From an uncultured Lachnospiraceae bacterium (GTDB lineage: Bacteria > Bacillota > Clostridia > Lachnospirales > Lachnospiraceae): a stretch of 64,000 nucleotides of DNA. Numbering within the stretch: position 1 is the stretch's first letter; each line of letters opens with the position of its first letter. Of this stretch, positions 53,821 to 62,310 are shown one piece after another. Under the pieces are notes generated by a model. That model saw only the letters and a program-made list of their open reading frames with translations, did not search any database and was not told the DNA's origin. The translations under genes were made by a program, and so were the position numbers. The stretch spans positions 1 through 64,000 of the forward strand of contig CANQNN010000003.1 of NCBI GenBank assembly GCA_947625205.1. The letters run 5' to 3'.

Positions 53821-54924
53821 TTACTCCTCGCGATAATAATCGGACAGGAGGATCTTGCTGATGCAATCGGCATATACATCGCATCCCTTACCTGACAAAT
53901 GGATCCCGTCCTTCAGATATTCCGTCACGTTATAGGCGTCAATGCCGGTCTGTTTCAGCGAATCCAGGAAGAGAACGCCCTCATTCTTATGCTCTGCCGC
54001 TACATAACCGGTAAGCCCGCCGAAATTCACCAGCGTTCCGCACCCGTAATCCAGCGAATAGGAATTGCCTATATAGGTGCCGTTCTCAAATATTTCACAG
54101 TAGTGAGGCGATATCAGCAGGATCTTGGCATCGGGAAAATGATCGATCAGCATTCTTACCCCTAAATCCAGTGCGCCTACATAGGTGTGCGGTTCGTCTA
54201 TATTCAACACCTCACCGTTATCCATATACCGGCTGCGCCCGATCTGACGGCACAGGAAATCATTGATGCCATACTCCACCACAAAATAGTCAGTCCTGGA
54301 GAAATCACAGTTTTCTATAACCTCTTTCGTCGGATATCCGGTAAAAACATCCGAATCTATAAGCCCGCAAGCCGCATAAACCGCTCCGAGAAAACCAACG
54401 GACTGCCACTTTTCATATTCGGCCGACTCTTCCGGCAACAATCCCGCCGTCGTACCGCCTATCGCCATGTTATAAACGCTGGCGTTGCACGCCTGTGCAA
54501 CACGCGCTGCTACGCCTCCGTTCTCGCTCACATCGGCCAAAACACTGTCGCCCATGAACACGATCTGCATCTCGTCATCCTGATCGCTAAGTATCGCATT
54601 GTCAGGCAGGTTTTGTTCCGATAAGGAATTGGCAGATATCGAGTCACCGCTCATTTCTTCCCCGTTATTATCAACCTGGTCGGCAGACTCCGCCGTATCC
54701 GGATCATCTTGAATATCTCCGGTATTGCCCTGCGCCTCCTGCAACTGCTGCTCCAGCTGAAGATTCTGTTCTTCCAGAAGCTCCCTTTTTTCTCTCTCCG
54801 CCCTGACCTGTGTCTGTCCATGTATGATCTCTATGATCGCCAGAATACAGAATGCGATCAGAACGGCAAGCAGTACCGTACTGCTGCTATATCTTTTTCT
54901 TTTCATTCCATTCCTATTATCCAT
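53821..54924 (-). CDS. Membrane-anchored SGNH hydrolase-like protein
   Basis: 367 residues. One N-terminal helix (about 15-34), a short coiled coil rich in Glu/Gln (38-66), an acidic linker and an extracellular SGNH domain. IVFMGDSVLAD (Ser127), YNMAIGGTTAG (Gly block), VEYGINDFLC (Asn block) and KDGIHLSGKG (Asp/His) are intact. It resembles the degenerate protein encoded at 35151-36230. AGGAATAAAAG precedes the ATG, and a terminator follows. It may transfer or remove the acyl group handled by the nearby MBOAT at 56178-57713, but no direct operon link is seen because a 242-base gap lies upstream. Confidence 0.85.
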   Translation of the reverse strand: MDNRNGMKRKRYSSSTVLLAVLIAFCILAIIEIIHGQTQVRAEREKRELLEEQNLQLEQQLQEAQGNTGDIQDDPDTAESADQVDNNGEEMSGDSISANSLSEQNLPDNAILSDQDDEMQIVFMGDSVLADVSENGGVAARVAQACNASVYNMAIGGTTAGLLPEESAEYEKWQSVGFLGAVYAACGLIDSDVFTGYPTKEVIENCDFSRTDYFVVEYGINDFLCRQIGRSRYMDNGEVLNIDEPHTYVGALDLGVRMLIDHFPDAKILLISPHYCEIFENGTYIGNSYSLDYGCGTLVNFGGLTGYVAAEHKNEGVLFLDSLKQTGIDAYNVTEYLKDGIHLSGKGCDVYADCISKILLSDYYREE

Positions 54925-55166
54925 CTTTTATTCCTGCCTTTCCCATTCATTATCCTTCGGCATGTATGGGTTCCCTTATGCTGCTTACATATCCGTATAC
55001 CGGATCCACTAACACAATATCACTTTCAAATCGGCATGAATATACTTCTCATGATTTTTTAATAAAACATTCCAAAAATCTTAAGAATCAGGATTTCGTT
55101 TTGTCTGTCCTCCCTTATTCTATAACAGTATATAATAAAAAGCAGAAAATATTCCTCGCATCATGT

Positions 55167-56102
55167 CTATTCCACGTGATTAACTTTGCGCGTAACCAGC
55201 GTCAGACGGTACTCAAAGTCTCTTCTGTTCCTGACGGCCATGTTGGACAGGATCAGCCCGGTAAACAGTGACTGTATCGCCGCAAGCCCTATAAATCCGC
55301 AGCCAAACAGGGTCGGAAAACGCAGCACCTTACCGGTCTCCACATAGGCGATAAAGACAGGAATAAAGAGGATCACAGCGATCAGGGCAAGAACCAGCGC
55401 GCACACACCGAAAAAGTGCATCGGCTTATAATCCCTGTACAGCTTCACGATCGTGTTGATCACTTTAAATCCATCTGAAAACGTATTGAGCTTGGATTCG
55501 CTTCCCGCCGGTCTGTCCCGGTAATCCACTATCACATTCTCAATCTGCATCTTATTATACACGGCATGGATCGTCATCTCCGTCTCTATCTCAAATCCTG
55601 TGGACAGTACCGGAAAGGTCTTCACAAATCCATAGCTGAAAGCGCGGTATCCGGTCATGATATCCTTGATATCACAGTGAAACAGCCGATTGATGCTGCT
55701 GCGCACGACCGTATTCCCAAAATTATGAAAAGGCCTCTTATTCTCCGTAAAATACGTGGACGACAATCTGTCACCCACCACCATGTCCGCATTGTGAAAC
55801 AGCACCTTATCAACCATCTCTCTGGCATACTCCATAGGATAAGTATCATCGCCGTCCACCATGATATAACACTCCGCCTCTATCTCACGAAACATACGTC
55901 TGATCACATTGCCTTTGCCCTGCATATACTCATGCCGGATCACCGCCCCGGCCTGGGATGCGAGCTCCACGCTGCGGTCTGTGGAATTATTGTCATAGAC
56001 GTAAACCACCGCTTCCGGCAAGGCCTTCTTCGCATCCGCCACCACCTTGGCGATCGTCCTCTCTTCGTTATAACATGGGATCAAAACAGCTACTTTATCC
56101 AT
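55167..56102 (-). CDS. GT2 glycosyltransferase, dolichol-phosphate-mannose-synthase type
   Basis: 311 residues from the ATG at 56102; a GTG at 56132 without a site is not used. VAVLIPCYNEERTI, YVYDNNSTDRS and VDGDDTYPMEYA are the donor and DxD motifs, and MTGYRAFS is typical of the DPM1-like group. Two C-terminal membrane helices (about 230-255 and 265-290) anchor it. It probably makes a polyprenyl-phosphate sugar for outer-face glycosylation. It lies 75 bases after the MBOAT gene on the same strand. Confidence 0.87.
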   Translation of the reverse strand: MDKVAVLIPCYNEERTIAKVVADAKKALPEAVVYVYDNNSTDRSVELASQAGAVIRHEYMQGKGNVIRRMFREIEAECYIMVDGDDTYPMEYAREMVDKVLFHNADMVVGDRLSSTYFTENKRPFHNFGNTVVRSSINRLFHCDIKDIMTGYRAFSYGFVKTFPVLSTGFEIETEMTIHAVYNKMQIENVIVDYRDRPAGSESKLNTFSDGFKVINTIVKLYRDYKPMHFFGVCALVLALIAVILFIPVFIAYVETGKVLRFPTLFGCGFIGLAAIQSLFTGLILSNMAVRNRRDFEYRLTLVTRKVNHVE

Positions 56103-56177
56103 CGTTCCATACACCTTTCTTCGTCGTGGCACATACCGACCTGCGTCTATTTTAACACATAATTTTCATCTATTCCA

Positions 56178-57713
56178 TCAGAACCCCTGATATATAAACT
56201 CACCCGCACTGTAACCCGGTCCGTAACAGCCAAACAAGATCACTGCAAACAAAAGCGCATACCATATAAGCCACCGTACAGGCAGCGGCATCCGGGCAAC
56301 TCTGTCCCTGACAGAGCCTGTCCGCTCTAAGAGCGATACTATAAGAAGCAGCATAAGCGCCACAGCGGCAATGACCATATCCGCACCGTCAAGTCCCAAA
56401 GTAAGCAGCGCGCCGTTCCACAAAATATGCGGATTCCACACCCGGACCGCCCCTTTTAGCATCGCCAGGGCATCTCCCACCGATGCGGAACGAAAAAACA
56501 GATCGCCGATACACACCAGAAAAAAAGTCCTCACAATACGTATCAGTCCGACCAGTTTACCCCCGGCGTCCACATGCCACTTCTCCATGAGCGCTGCGCA
56601 CGGCGGTGCAAGGAGTTCCTCCATCACAATATAGAACCAGTGCAGAAGACCGGAACCGATGACGAATTTCCAGTCTCCACCATGCCAGATCCCCACTGTC
56701 AGCCACAGGATAAACATAGCCGCAAACGTTGCATACTGTTTGCCACGTTTCTTACCGAACCTGTCTCTCCACGACCGGTTAAGCTCTGTAAAAAAGCGGG
56801 TGCGCAGCACAGGATAAAACACATACTCCTTCATCCACACCCCCAGCGTAATATGCCACCTGCGCCAATATTCGGCGATGCTGCCCGCAAAAAACGGCGT
56901 TCTGAAATTCTCGGGAAGAATAATGCCAAGGCTCTCCGACATGCCGAGTACAATATCCATACAACCGGAGAAATCCGTATAAAGCTGAAACGCATAGCAC
57001 ACAGTCGCGACCCAGATATAGGTCCCCGCATAATCCGGATACGCGCCATACACCGTATCGACCAGAATCCCCAGCCGCTCGGCGATCACCAGCTTCTTAA
57101 AGAATCCCCAGGCCATACGCTGCAGTCCGCGTGTCACTCTCCGGTAATCAAACGCATGCGGTTCAAAGAACTGTTCCCCATGCTCTCTGTACTTAAGGAT
57201 CGGTCCCGAAATGATCACCGGAAAATACATCCCATACAGCATCAGCTTCAGGTAATTATTCTGCGGTCTGGCAATGCCATAATACACATCGATAACATAA
57301 CCGAGGAGCGAAAATGTGTAAAACGACACTCCCAGAGGAACCAGAAAATCCACACTCCGGATCAGATCGCCGGAGCTTCCAAATATTCTGGCAATGCCAT
57401 CGATCGTATAAATGCCGAAATTCACATATTTTAAAACAACCAGTATACCAATATTGGCCAGTATCGTTACGAGCAGAACTCCCCGGCGCTTTCCTGCATT
57501 CTCCGGGGGTACGGCGGCAAGCAGGCGGATACCGGCATAACAGACCGACACAGACGCCACAGGATATAAGATCAGCATGCCGTTATTACTCAGCAGATAA
57601 TAGGCTATACTGCATAACAGCAGAAGCCCCCACTGCAGTTTGTGCGGAATAAGATAATACAATATCAAAATAAAAGCAAAAAAACACAAAAAATAAAACG
57701 AGGTTATTCCCAT
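56178..57713 (-). CDS. MBOAT family O-acyltransferase
   Basis: 511 residues from the ATG at 57713 with AGGA seven bases upstream; a longer frame to 57758 would begin before the predicted transcription start. About eleven helices. FLVPLGVSFYTFSLLGYVID, ISGPILKYREHGEQFF, FSGCMDIVLGMSESLG, YWRRWHITLGVWM and LTVGIWHGGDWKFVIGS with the catalytic His mark the family. The adjacent FkbH/ACP genes make it a candidate for moving a hydroxyacyl group from ACP across the membrane, as DltB does with D-Ala-DltC. Acetyl-CoA remains the default donor. Confidence 0.92.
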   Translation of the reverse strand: MGITSFYFLCFFAFILILYYLIPHKLQWGLLLLCSIAYYLLSNNGMLILYPVASVSVCYAGIRLLAAVPPENAGKRRGVLLVTILANIGILVVLKYVNFGIYTIDGIARIFGSSGDLIRSVDFLVPLGVSFYTFSLLGYVIDVYYGIARPQNNYLKLMLYGMYFPVIISGPILKYREHGEQFFEPHAFDYRRVTRGLQRMAWGFFKKLVIAERLGILVDTVYGAYPDYAGTYIWVATVCYAFQLYTDFSGCMDIVLGMSESLGIILPENFRTPFFAGSIAEYWRRWHITLGVWMKEYVFYPVLRTRFFTELNRSWRDRFGKKRGKQYATFAAMFILWLTVGIWHGGDWKFVIGSGLLHWFYIVMEELLAPPCAALMEKWHVDAGGKLVGLIRIVRTFFLVCIGDLFFRSASVGDALAMLKGAVRVWNPHILWNGALLTLGLDGADMVIAAVALMLLLIVSLLERTGSVRDRVARMPLPVRWLIWYALLFAVILFGCYGPGYSAGEFIYQGF

Positions 57714-57727
57714 ATCCGTATCCTTAC

Positions 57728-57756
57728 TTGCTGAATCTGCGTTTATTTTATCACAC
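57728..57756 (-). promoter_or_regulatory. MBOAT promoter region sharing a 29-base element with pgm
   Basis: The minus strand has TGTGATAAAATAAACG with an extended -10 (57745-57750), matching 27 of 29 bases with the pgm upstream block at 18248-18276. TTTATT lies 17 bases upstream of the -10. Confidence 0.5.
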
Positions 57757-57799
57757 ATACGATATGAAATAAATATTTTTTACGCCTTTATGCATCTAT

Positions 57800-57828
57800 T
57801 TGCATATTTCATACAAATAGAGTAAAAT
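57800..57828 (+). promoter_or_regulatory. Promoter of the forward MBOAT gene
   Basis: TTGCAT (57800-57805), a 17-base spacer and TAAAAT (57823-57828), 30 bases before the ATG at 57859. Confidence 0.65.
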
Positions 57829-57858
57829 TACTACAGTCGTTTTGGAAGAAGGTGCGGT

Positions 57859-59304
57859 ATGCTTTTTAACTCTATATCTTTTGGCATATTTATTATGATC
57901 GCCTTTATTTTATATTATAGCGTCCCCCACAGATGCAGATGGTGCTTTCTGCTGATCGCCAGCTATGCATTCTATATGAATCTGCATATCGGTTACGGTA
58001 TACTGCTGTTTATGACGACGGTACTGACCTATGTGCTGGCGCTGTGTCTTGAGAAAGCCCCGACGCCCGGCAGCAGGAAAAAATATCTGTTAAGCGGCAT
58101 TCTGCCGCTGGTGTTGATACTCCTCTTCTATAAAACAGCCGGTCCTGTCATCGACAGACTGAATCTCATGATAAACGCGGGACGCCTGGCCATGCAGCCG
58201 ATCACCGTGCGTATTCTGCTTCCGGCAGGTATTTCCTTCTACTTTTTTCAGTCTATAGGTTACCTGGCGGACGTATACCGGGGTAAGATCAAAGCGGAGC
58301 GGCACTTCGGCTACTATGCGCTGTTTATCTCCTTTTTTCCGCAGCTGCTGGCAGGGCCGATCGGCAGAGCCGAAAGTCTGCTTCCCCAGTACAAAAAGGA
58401 ACGCCCCTTCGACTACGGCAACGTAACGTACGGACTTAAACTGATGGCCTGGGGATATTTTAAGAAGCTGGTGATCGCCGACATATTTGCCGATGTAGTC
58501 AATGAGGTCTATGATAACGTGCATGCCTATGTAGGCATGGTGCTCATCGTTGTCACAGTCATGTTTGCCATAGAGATCTATTGTGATTTTTCCGGTTATT
58601 CGGATATTGCAATCGGATGCGCGAAGCTGTTCGGGATCGACCTCATGACCAATTTTAAAAGTCCTTATTTTTCCTTCTCCATCCGGGAATTCTGGAACAG
58701 ATGGCATATATCGCTGTCCACATGGTTCCGCGACTATGTATATATTCCTTTAGGCGGCAGCAGAGTCCCCAGATGGCGGCACTGTCTCAACCTGCTCATC
58801 ACCTTTCTGGTGAGCGGTTTCTGGCACGGCAGCAGCCTGACATATATCGTGTGGGGCGCCCTGCACGGTCTGCTGCAGATCATGGAGACGCTGGTCCGAC
58901 CCGGAACAGGAAAGGGCGCTGCCGCCAAAAGGCGCAAACATCTGTGGCAGCTTCCCGTGACCTTCATTGTACTGTGTTTTACCTGGATCTTCTTCCGCGC
59001 CAACAGTATGCAGGATGCCGGGTGGATCATCTCACGGCTGTTCTGGGACATCGGGCGGCCGCTCAACTACCTGCAGACCTGCATTATCAGCCTCGGCCTT
59101 CCGCGCGTCTCAGCATTGGGCATGCTCGCGTCCGTGGCGGTTCTTGCCTTGTATGACGCATTATCACTGAAATACGATGTGATAAACGTTCTCTCGCGGC
59201 AGAAGTTTTTTATCAGATGGCCCGTATATGTGCTGTTTCTTGTTGTTATAGCACTGTTTTCCCATAAGGGCGTGGCAACGGAATTTATATATTTCCAGTT
59301 TTAA
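57859..59304 (+). CDS. MBOAT family O-acyltransferase
   Basis: 481 residues, about ten helices. ILLPAGISFYFFQSIGYLAD, LLAGPIGRAESLLPQY, FSGYSDIAIGCAKLFG, FWNRWHISLSTWFRDYVY and VSGFWHGSSLTYIVWGALHG with the catalytic His show the AlgI/DltB class. GAAGGTGCGGT precedes the ATG. It is divergent from the MBOAT at 56178-57713 and followed 20 bases later by its own SGNH partner. It probably O-acylates a surface glycan; acetyl is the common group. Confidence 0.93.
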   Translation: MLFNSISFGIFIMIAFILYYSVPHRCRWCFLLIASYAFYMNLHIGYGILLFMTTVLTYVLALCLEKAPTPGSRKKYLLSGILPLVLILLFYKTAGPVIDRLNLMINAGRLAMQPITVRILLPAGISFYFFQSIGYLADVYRGKIKAERHFGYYALFISFFPQLLAGPIGRAESLLPQYKKERPFDYGNVTYGLKLMAWGYFKKLVIADIFADVVNEVYDNVHAYVGMVLIVVTVMFAIEIYCDFSGYSDIAIGCAKLFGIDLMTNFKSPYFSFSIREFWNRWHISLSTWFRDYVYIPLGGSRVPRWRHCLNLLITFLVSGFWHGSSLTYIVWGALHGLLQIMETLVRPGTGKGAAAKRRKHLWQLPVTFIVLCFTWIFFRANSMQDAGWIISRLFWDIGRPLNYLQTCIISLGLPRVSALGMLASVAVLALYDALSLKYDVINVLSRQKFFIRWPVYVLFLVVIALFSHKGVATEFIYFQF

Positions 59305-59324
59305 AGGAGAGTGACCAGGATGCT

Positions 59325-60284
59325 ATGAAGACAAAATATGACGTTATACGGTTTATTCTAAAGTGTATATTGATCCCCGCAGCCGCCGTTATCATTATCC
59401 TGATACTGAATGAACCATACAGGGAGATCAACGACCAAAAATACATGGATACCGTCAAATTCACACTGCTCAAAGATAACCCGCAGCAGATCGAGATCGC
59501 CAATCTGGGAAGTTCCCACGGAGCGTGTGATTTCGTGTATGACGCTATTACCCAGAGGGGATACAGCTGCTTCAATTTCGCCAACACAAGCCAGAGCTAT
59601 AACTATGATTATGCCGTCCTGACCGAATTCGGGCAGAACATGACGGCTGGCAGCGTGCTCTTTATCCCCGTCTCTTATTTTTCCTTTAACAACGAAGTTA
59701 TCAACAGCGTTGAGGCTGAGTCGATGAGTCTGCGGTACTACCGTTTCCTGTCGCCGGATAATATACCCGATTATGACCCATACATTGACATCGTCACCAA
59801 CAGGCTGCCCATCCTGTCCGCCGGAAAAGATATCCTGCAGCTGTTTCCAAAGCTGAACACCGTTCTGACGGCACACGCTGCAGATAATGGGATAAACACG
59901 GAAGAATTCATAAGAAGGGCACAGGAACGCTACAGCCGGCATTTTGACAATAAAGAGGAATATTTTATGCCGGAACGCATTGAAAACCTGCGGGATATCA
60001 TCGATTACTGCAAACAAAACCAGATCACGCCGGTATTGATCACTACGCCGTTTTCCACATATTACAACGATCTGGTAAGCCAGGATTTCCTTAAGGAATT
60101 CTATGAGACGGTCAACACGGTCGCATCGGATACCGGTGTTAACTACTATGACTATTCACACGATGAACGCTTTGGCGCTAATCTGGAATATTTCTCAGAT
60201 TCCGATCATCTCAACGAAACAGGGGCCGCATATTTCATGGATATCATCTGGAATGAAACAGAAGAACTGGAAAAATTTCATTAG
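59325..60284 (+). CDS. SGNH/DltD-AlgX-like partner of the forward MBOAT
   Basis: 319 residues. One N-terminal helix (about 10-28), then IANLGSSHGACDF with the Ser block, FNFANTSQSYNYD and SDSDHLNETGAAYFM with the Asp/His block. The fold is of DltD/AlgX type, which completes acyl transfer outside the membrane. The gene follows the MBOAT by 20 bases. AGGAGAG and a nearer CAGGATGCT precede the ATG. Confidence 0.83.
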   Translation: MKTKYDVIRFILKCILIPAAAVIIILILNEPYREINDQKYMDTVKFTLLKDNPQQIEIANLGSSHGACDFVYDAITQRGYSCFNFANTSQSYNYDYAVLTEFGQNMTAGSVLFIPVSYFSFNNEVINSVEAESMSLRYYRFLSPDNIPDYDPYIDIVTNRLPILSAGKDILQLFPKLNTVLTAHAADNGINTEEFIRRAQERYSRHFDNKEEYFMPERIENLRDIIDYCKQNQITPVLITTPFSTYYNDLVSQDFLKEFYETVNTVASDTGVNYYDYSHDERFGANLEYFSDSDHLNETGAAYFMDIIWNETEELEKFH

Positions 60285-60303
60285 GCAGTGACAAATACTG
60301 CCA

Positions 60304-61257
60304 TCACTTCCTTAGCAGCGTCCCGACCCTCTTAACCGCATCCATTTCCAGATGACGGTCTTCTCGCAGATAAAAGCCCTTTAAGGCCTCCCTGCCGATC
60401 TCCGCCGACTTTTCCTCAGGGAGCATCTGCCCTGGGTGGAAGACCAGTTGAAGACTCCTCCCGTCCTTTTCCGCACGGGCAGCCACCTTCGGATACAGCA
60501 GTGATATCCTGTCATAATCCATCCGGCCGCTCATGATAAGCCCCCACATATACATCGGCTCCATTCCGTGCATCGCCGCATACCTGTCTACCTTATGCGA
60601 ATAGAGAGATAAGAGGATATTCTTGAGGAAATTGACAGGACGGTATGTTTTCCAGAGCGAAGGCTCCTTAACAAACTCCGCCAGCACCTCTTTGGCATTG
60701 CGAATATATTCTACATCCAGCTGCGCTTCCTCGATCACCTCTGTCAGCGCCTCCCATACAACAGGGATCATGTGTATGTGCTGATGCGAATCTATCCGAA
60801 GCTTCTGCCTTGTATAAGGGATCCCGTTCTGTGCCGCTATCTCCATGACATGTTCAATAGCAGCCCTCGCGGTTTCGATCTGCACCCTGATCTCACGCTT
60901 GATCTGCTCTTTTAACACAGCGCGGCGCCACGGCAGATACGAAGAAAAAAACAGGGAACTCCATGTAAGCCTCATGACGCTGCTGTCTTTCTTTACAAGC
61001 AGCGATACCGCTCCGGTCCTCCCTGATGCCAGGCTGTGCCCCTCCACTAAATTCAGATGTATTATCATCTCCGGTACAAACGGCAGCCCCGGCACAGCAC
61101 GGTACAGCAGCTCCATACACTCCCGAAAACACGACATATTCGGTAAAATGCTGATGCTGTCCAGATGTCCCCCTTTAAGACAGTCAAGAATATCCCGTGA
61201 TGTGTTGACAGACAATGCATAATCGTCCGCGTGAATATCCGTTCCAGGCATTGACAT
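60304..61257 (-). CDS. YdjC/ChbG-family carbohydrate deacetylase
   Basis: 317 residues. HADDYALS near the N-terminus (metal Asp), IIHLNLVEGHS (metal His) and RIDSHQHIHMIP (second metal His with catalytic residues) match the YdjC family, which removes N-acetyl groups from chito- or glycan oligomers. No signal peptide is seen. The start may be the ATG at 61257 or 61251, both after AAGGAG; the longer frame to 61305 overlaps the upstream GT2 gene. It is the last gene of the ugd set, 10 bases after GT2. Confidence 0.88.
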   Translation of the reverse strand: MSMPGTDIHADDYALSVNTSRDILDCLKGGHLDSISILPNMSCFRECMELLYRAVPGLPFVPEMIIHLNLVEGHSLASGRTGAVSLLVKKDSSVMRLTWSSLFFSSYLPWRRAVLKEQIKREIRVQIETARAAIEHVMEIAAQNGIPYTRQKLRIDSHQHIHMIPVVWEALTEVIEEAQLDVEYIRNAKEVLAEFVKEPSLWKTYRPVNFLKNILLSLYSHKVDRYAAMHGMEPMYMWGLIMSGRMDYDRISLLYPKVAARAEKDGRSLQLVFHPGQMLPEEKSAEIGREALKGFYLREDRHLEMDAVKRVGTLLRK

Positions 61258-61267
61258 CTGCTCCTTC

Positions 61268-62254
61268 CTAATGCGGACCGCTTTCCTGATCCTCTTTCCA
61301 GACAACCGTATCTATGATGTACCTCGGTCTGTGTTTCGTCTCCATGTAGATCTTCCCGATATATTCACCCATAATGCCCAGAGCCAGAAGCGTAACGCCG
61401 CCGAGCAGCAGAGAAACAATTAACGTGGTCGTATAGCCGGGTACTGTGCTTCCCGACGCCCAGTCCGCCAGACAGTATATGCCCATACCGATACTGAACA
61501 GGAACACGATAAACCCAAGCGCACTGATCATCCGCAGCGGGCGCACGCTCATGGACGTAATACCGTCAAGCGCAAGCGTCATCATTTTACTAAACGTATA
61601 CTTGGAATGTCCCGCCTCTCGCTCTTTGACGTCAAAATACACCACATCGGAGGCAAACCCCATAGTCGGGATCAGACCGCGCAGGAACAGATTGGTCTCC
61701 TCATATTCCGACAGCGCGTCGAGCGCTTTCTTCGACATCAGCCGGTAGTCTGCATGGTTGGTGATGACCCGGCTGCCCAGCAGATGCATAAGACCATAAT
61801 ACAGCGTTGCCGTGCTTTTCTTAAAGAACCCGTCGGTATGCCGGTCATTGCGCACGCCGTATACGACCTCGCTGCCCGCCATATAACATGCAAGAAACTT
61901 ATCCAACGCTTCTATATCCTGCTGCAAGTCGGCATCAACAGTCACCACTGCATCGGCATAGTTTCTGGCCGTCATCATGCCCGCCAGGATCGCGCTCTGA
62001 TGACCGTAATTGCCCGCCAGGCTGACTACGGAGTACAGTCTGTCCTGTTCTGCGATGCGGTGCAGCAGATACAGCGTATTGTCCTTGCTGCCGTCGTTGA
62101 CAAACATAACTTTGCTTCCAGGCGCGATCTTTCCCTCTTCCATAAGGCGGCGCATTTTACCGCCCAGGACATCTGCCGATCTTTCTATGACTTCTTCCTC
62201 GTTGTAACAAGGTACTACCAGATATAAAACCGGTATATTCCTTTCCTTCTCCAT
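61268..62254 (-). CDS. GtrB-like polyprenyl-phosphate glycosyltransferase (GT2)
   Basis: 328 residues. YLVVPCYNEEEVIERS, FVNDGSKDNT and TVDADLQQDIEAL are the donor and DxD motifs, and SLAGNYGHQSA is typical of GtrB/ArnC enzymes. Two helices near residues 240-260 and 275-297 anchor it. It likely transfers glucose or a similar sugar to undecaprenyl phosphate; the GtrA-like flippase is encoded at 49006-49470. GGAAATAGG precedes the ATG. Confidence 0.92.
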   Translation of the reverse strand: MEKERNIPVLYLVVPCYNEEEVIERSADVLGGKMRRLMEEGKIAPGSKVMFVNDGSKDNTLYLLHRIAEQDRLYSVVSLAGNYGHQSAILAGMMTARNYADAVVTVDADLQQDIEALDKFLACYMAGSEVVYGVRNDRHTDGFFKKSTATLYYGLMHLLGSRVITNHADYRLMSKKALDALSEYEETNLFLRGLIPTMGFASDVVYFDVKEREAGHSKYTFSKMMTLALDGITSMSVRPLRMISALGFIVFLFSIGMGIYCLADWASGSTVPGYTTTLIVSLLLGGVTLLALGIMGEYIGKIYMETKHRPRYIIDTVVWKEDQESGPH

Positions 62255-62310
62255 CCTATTTCCGTTCTGCCTTTCTTCTGCTGTTCCTCTCCTGTTCCCG
62301 GGCCGGCGCT

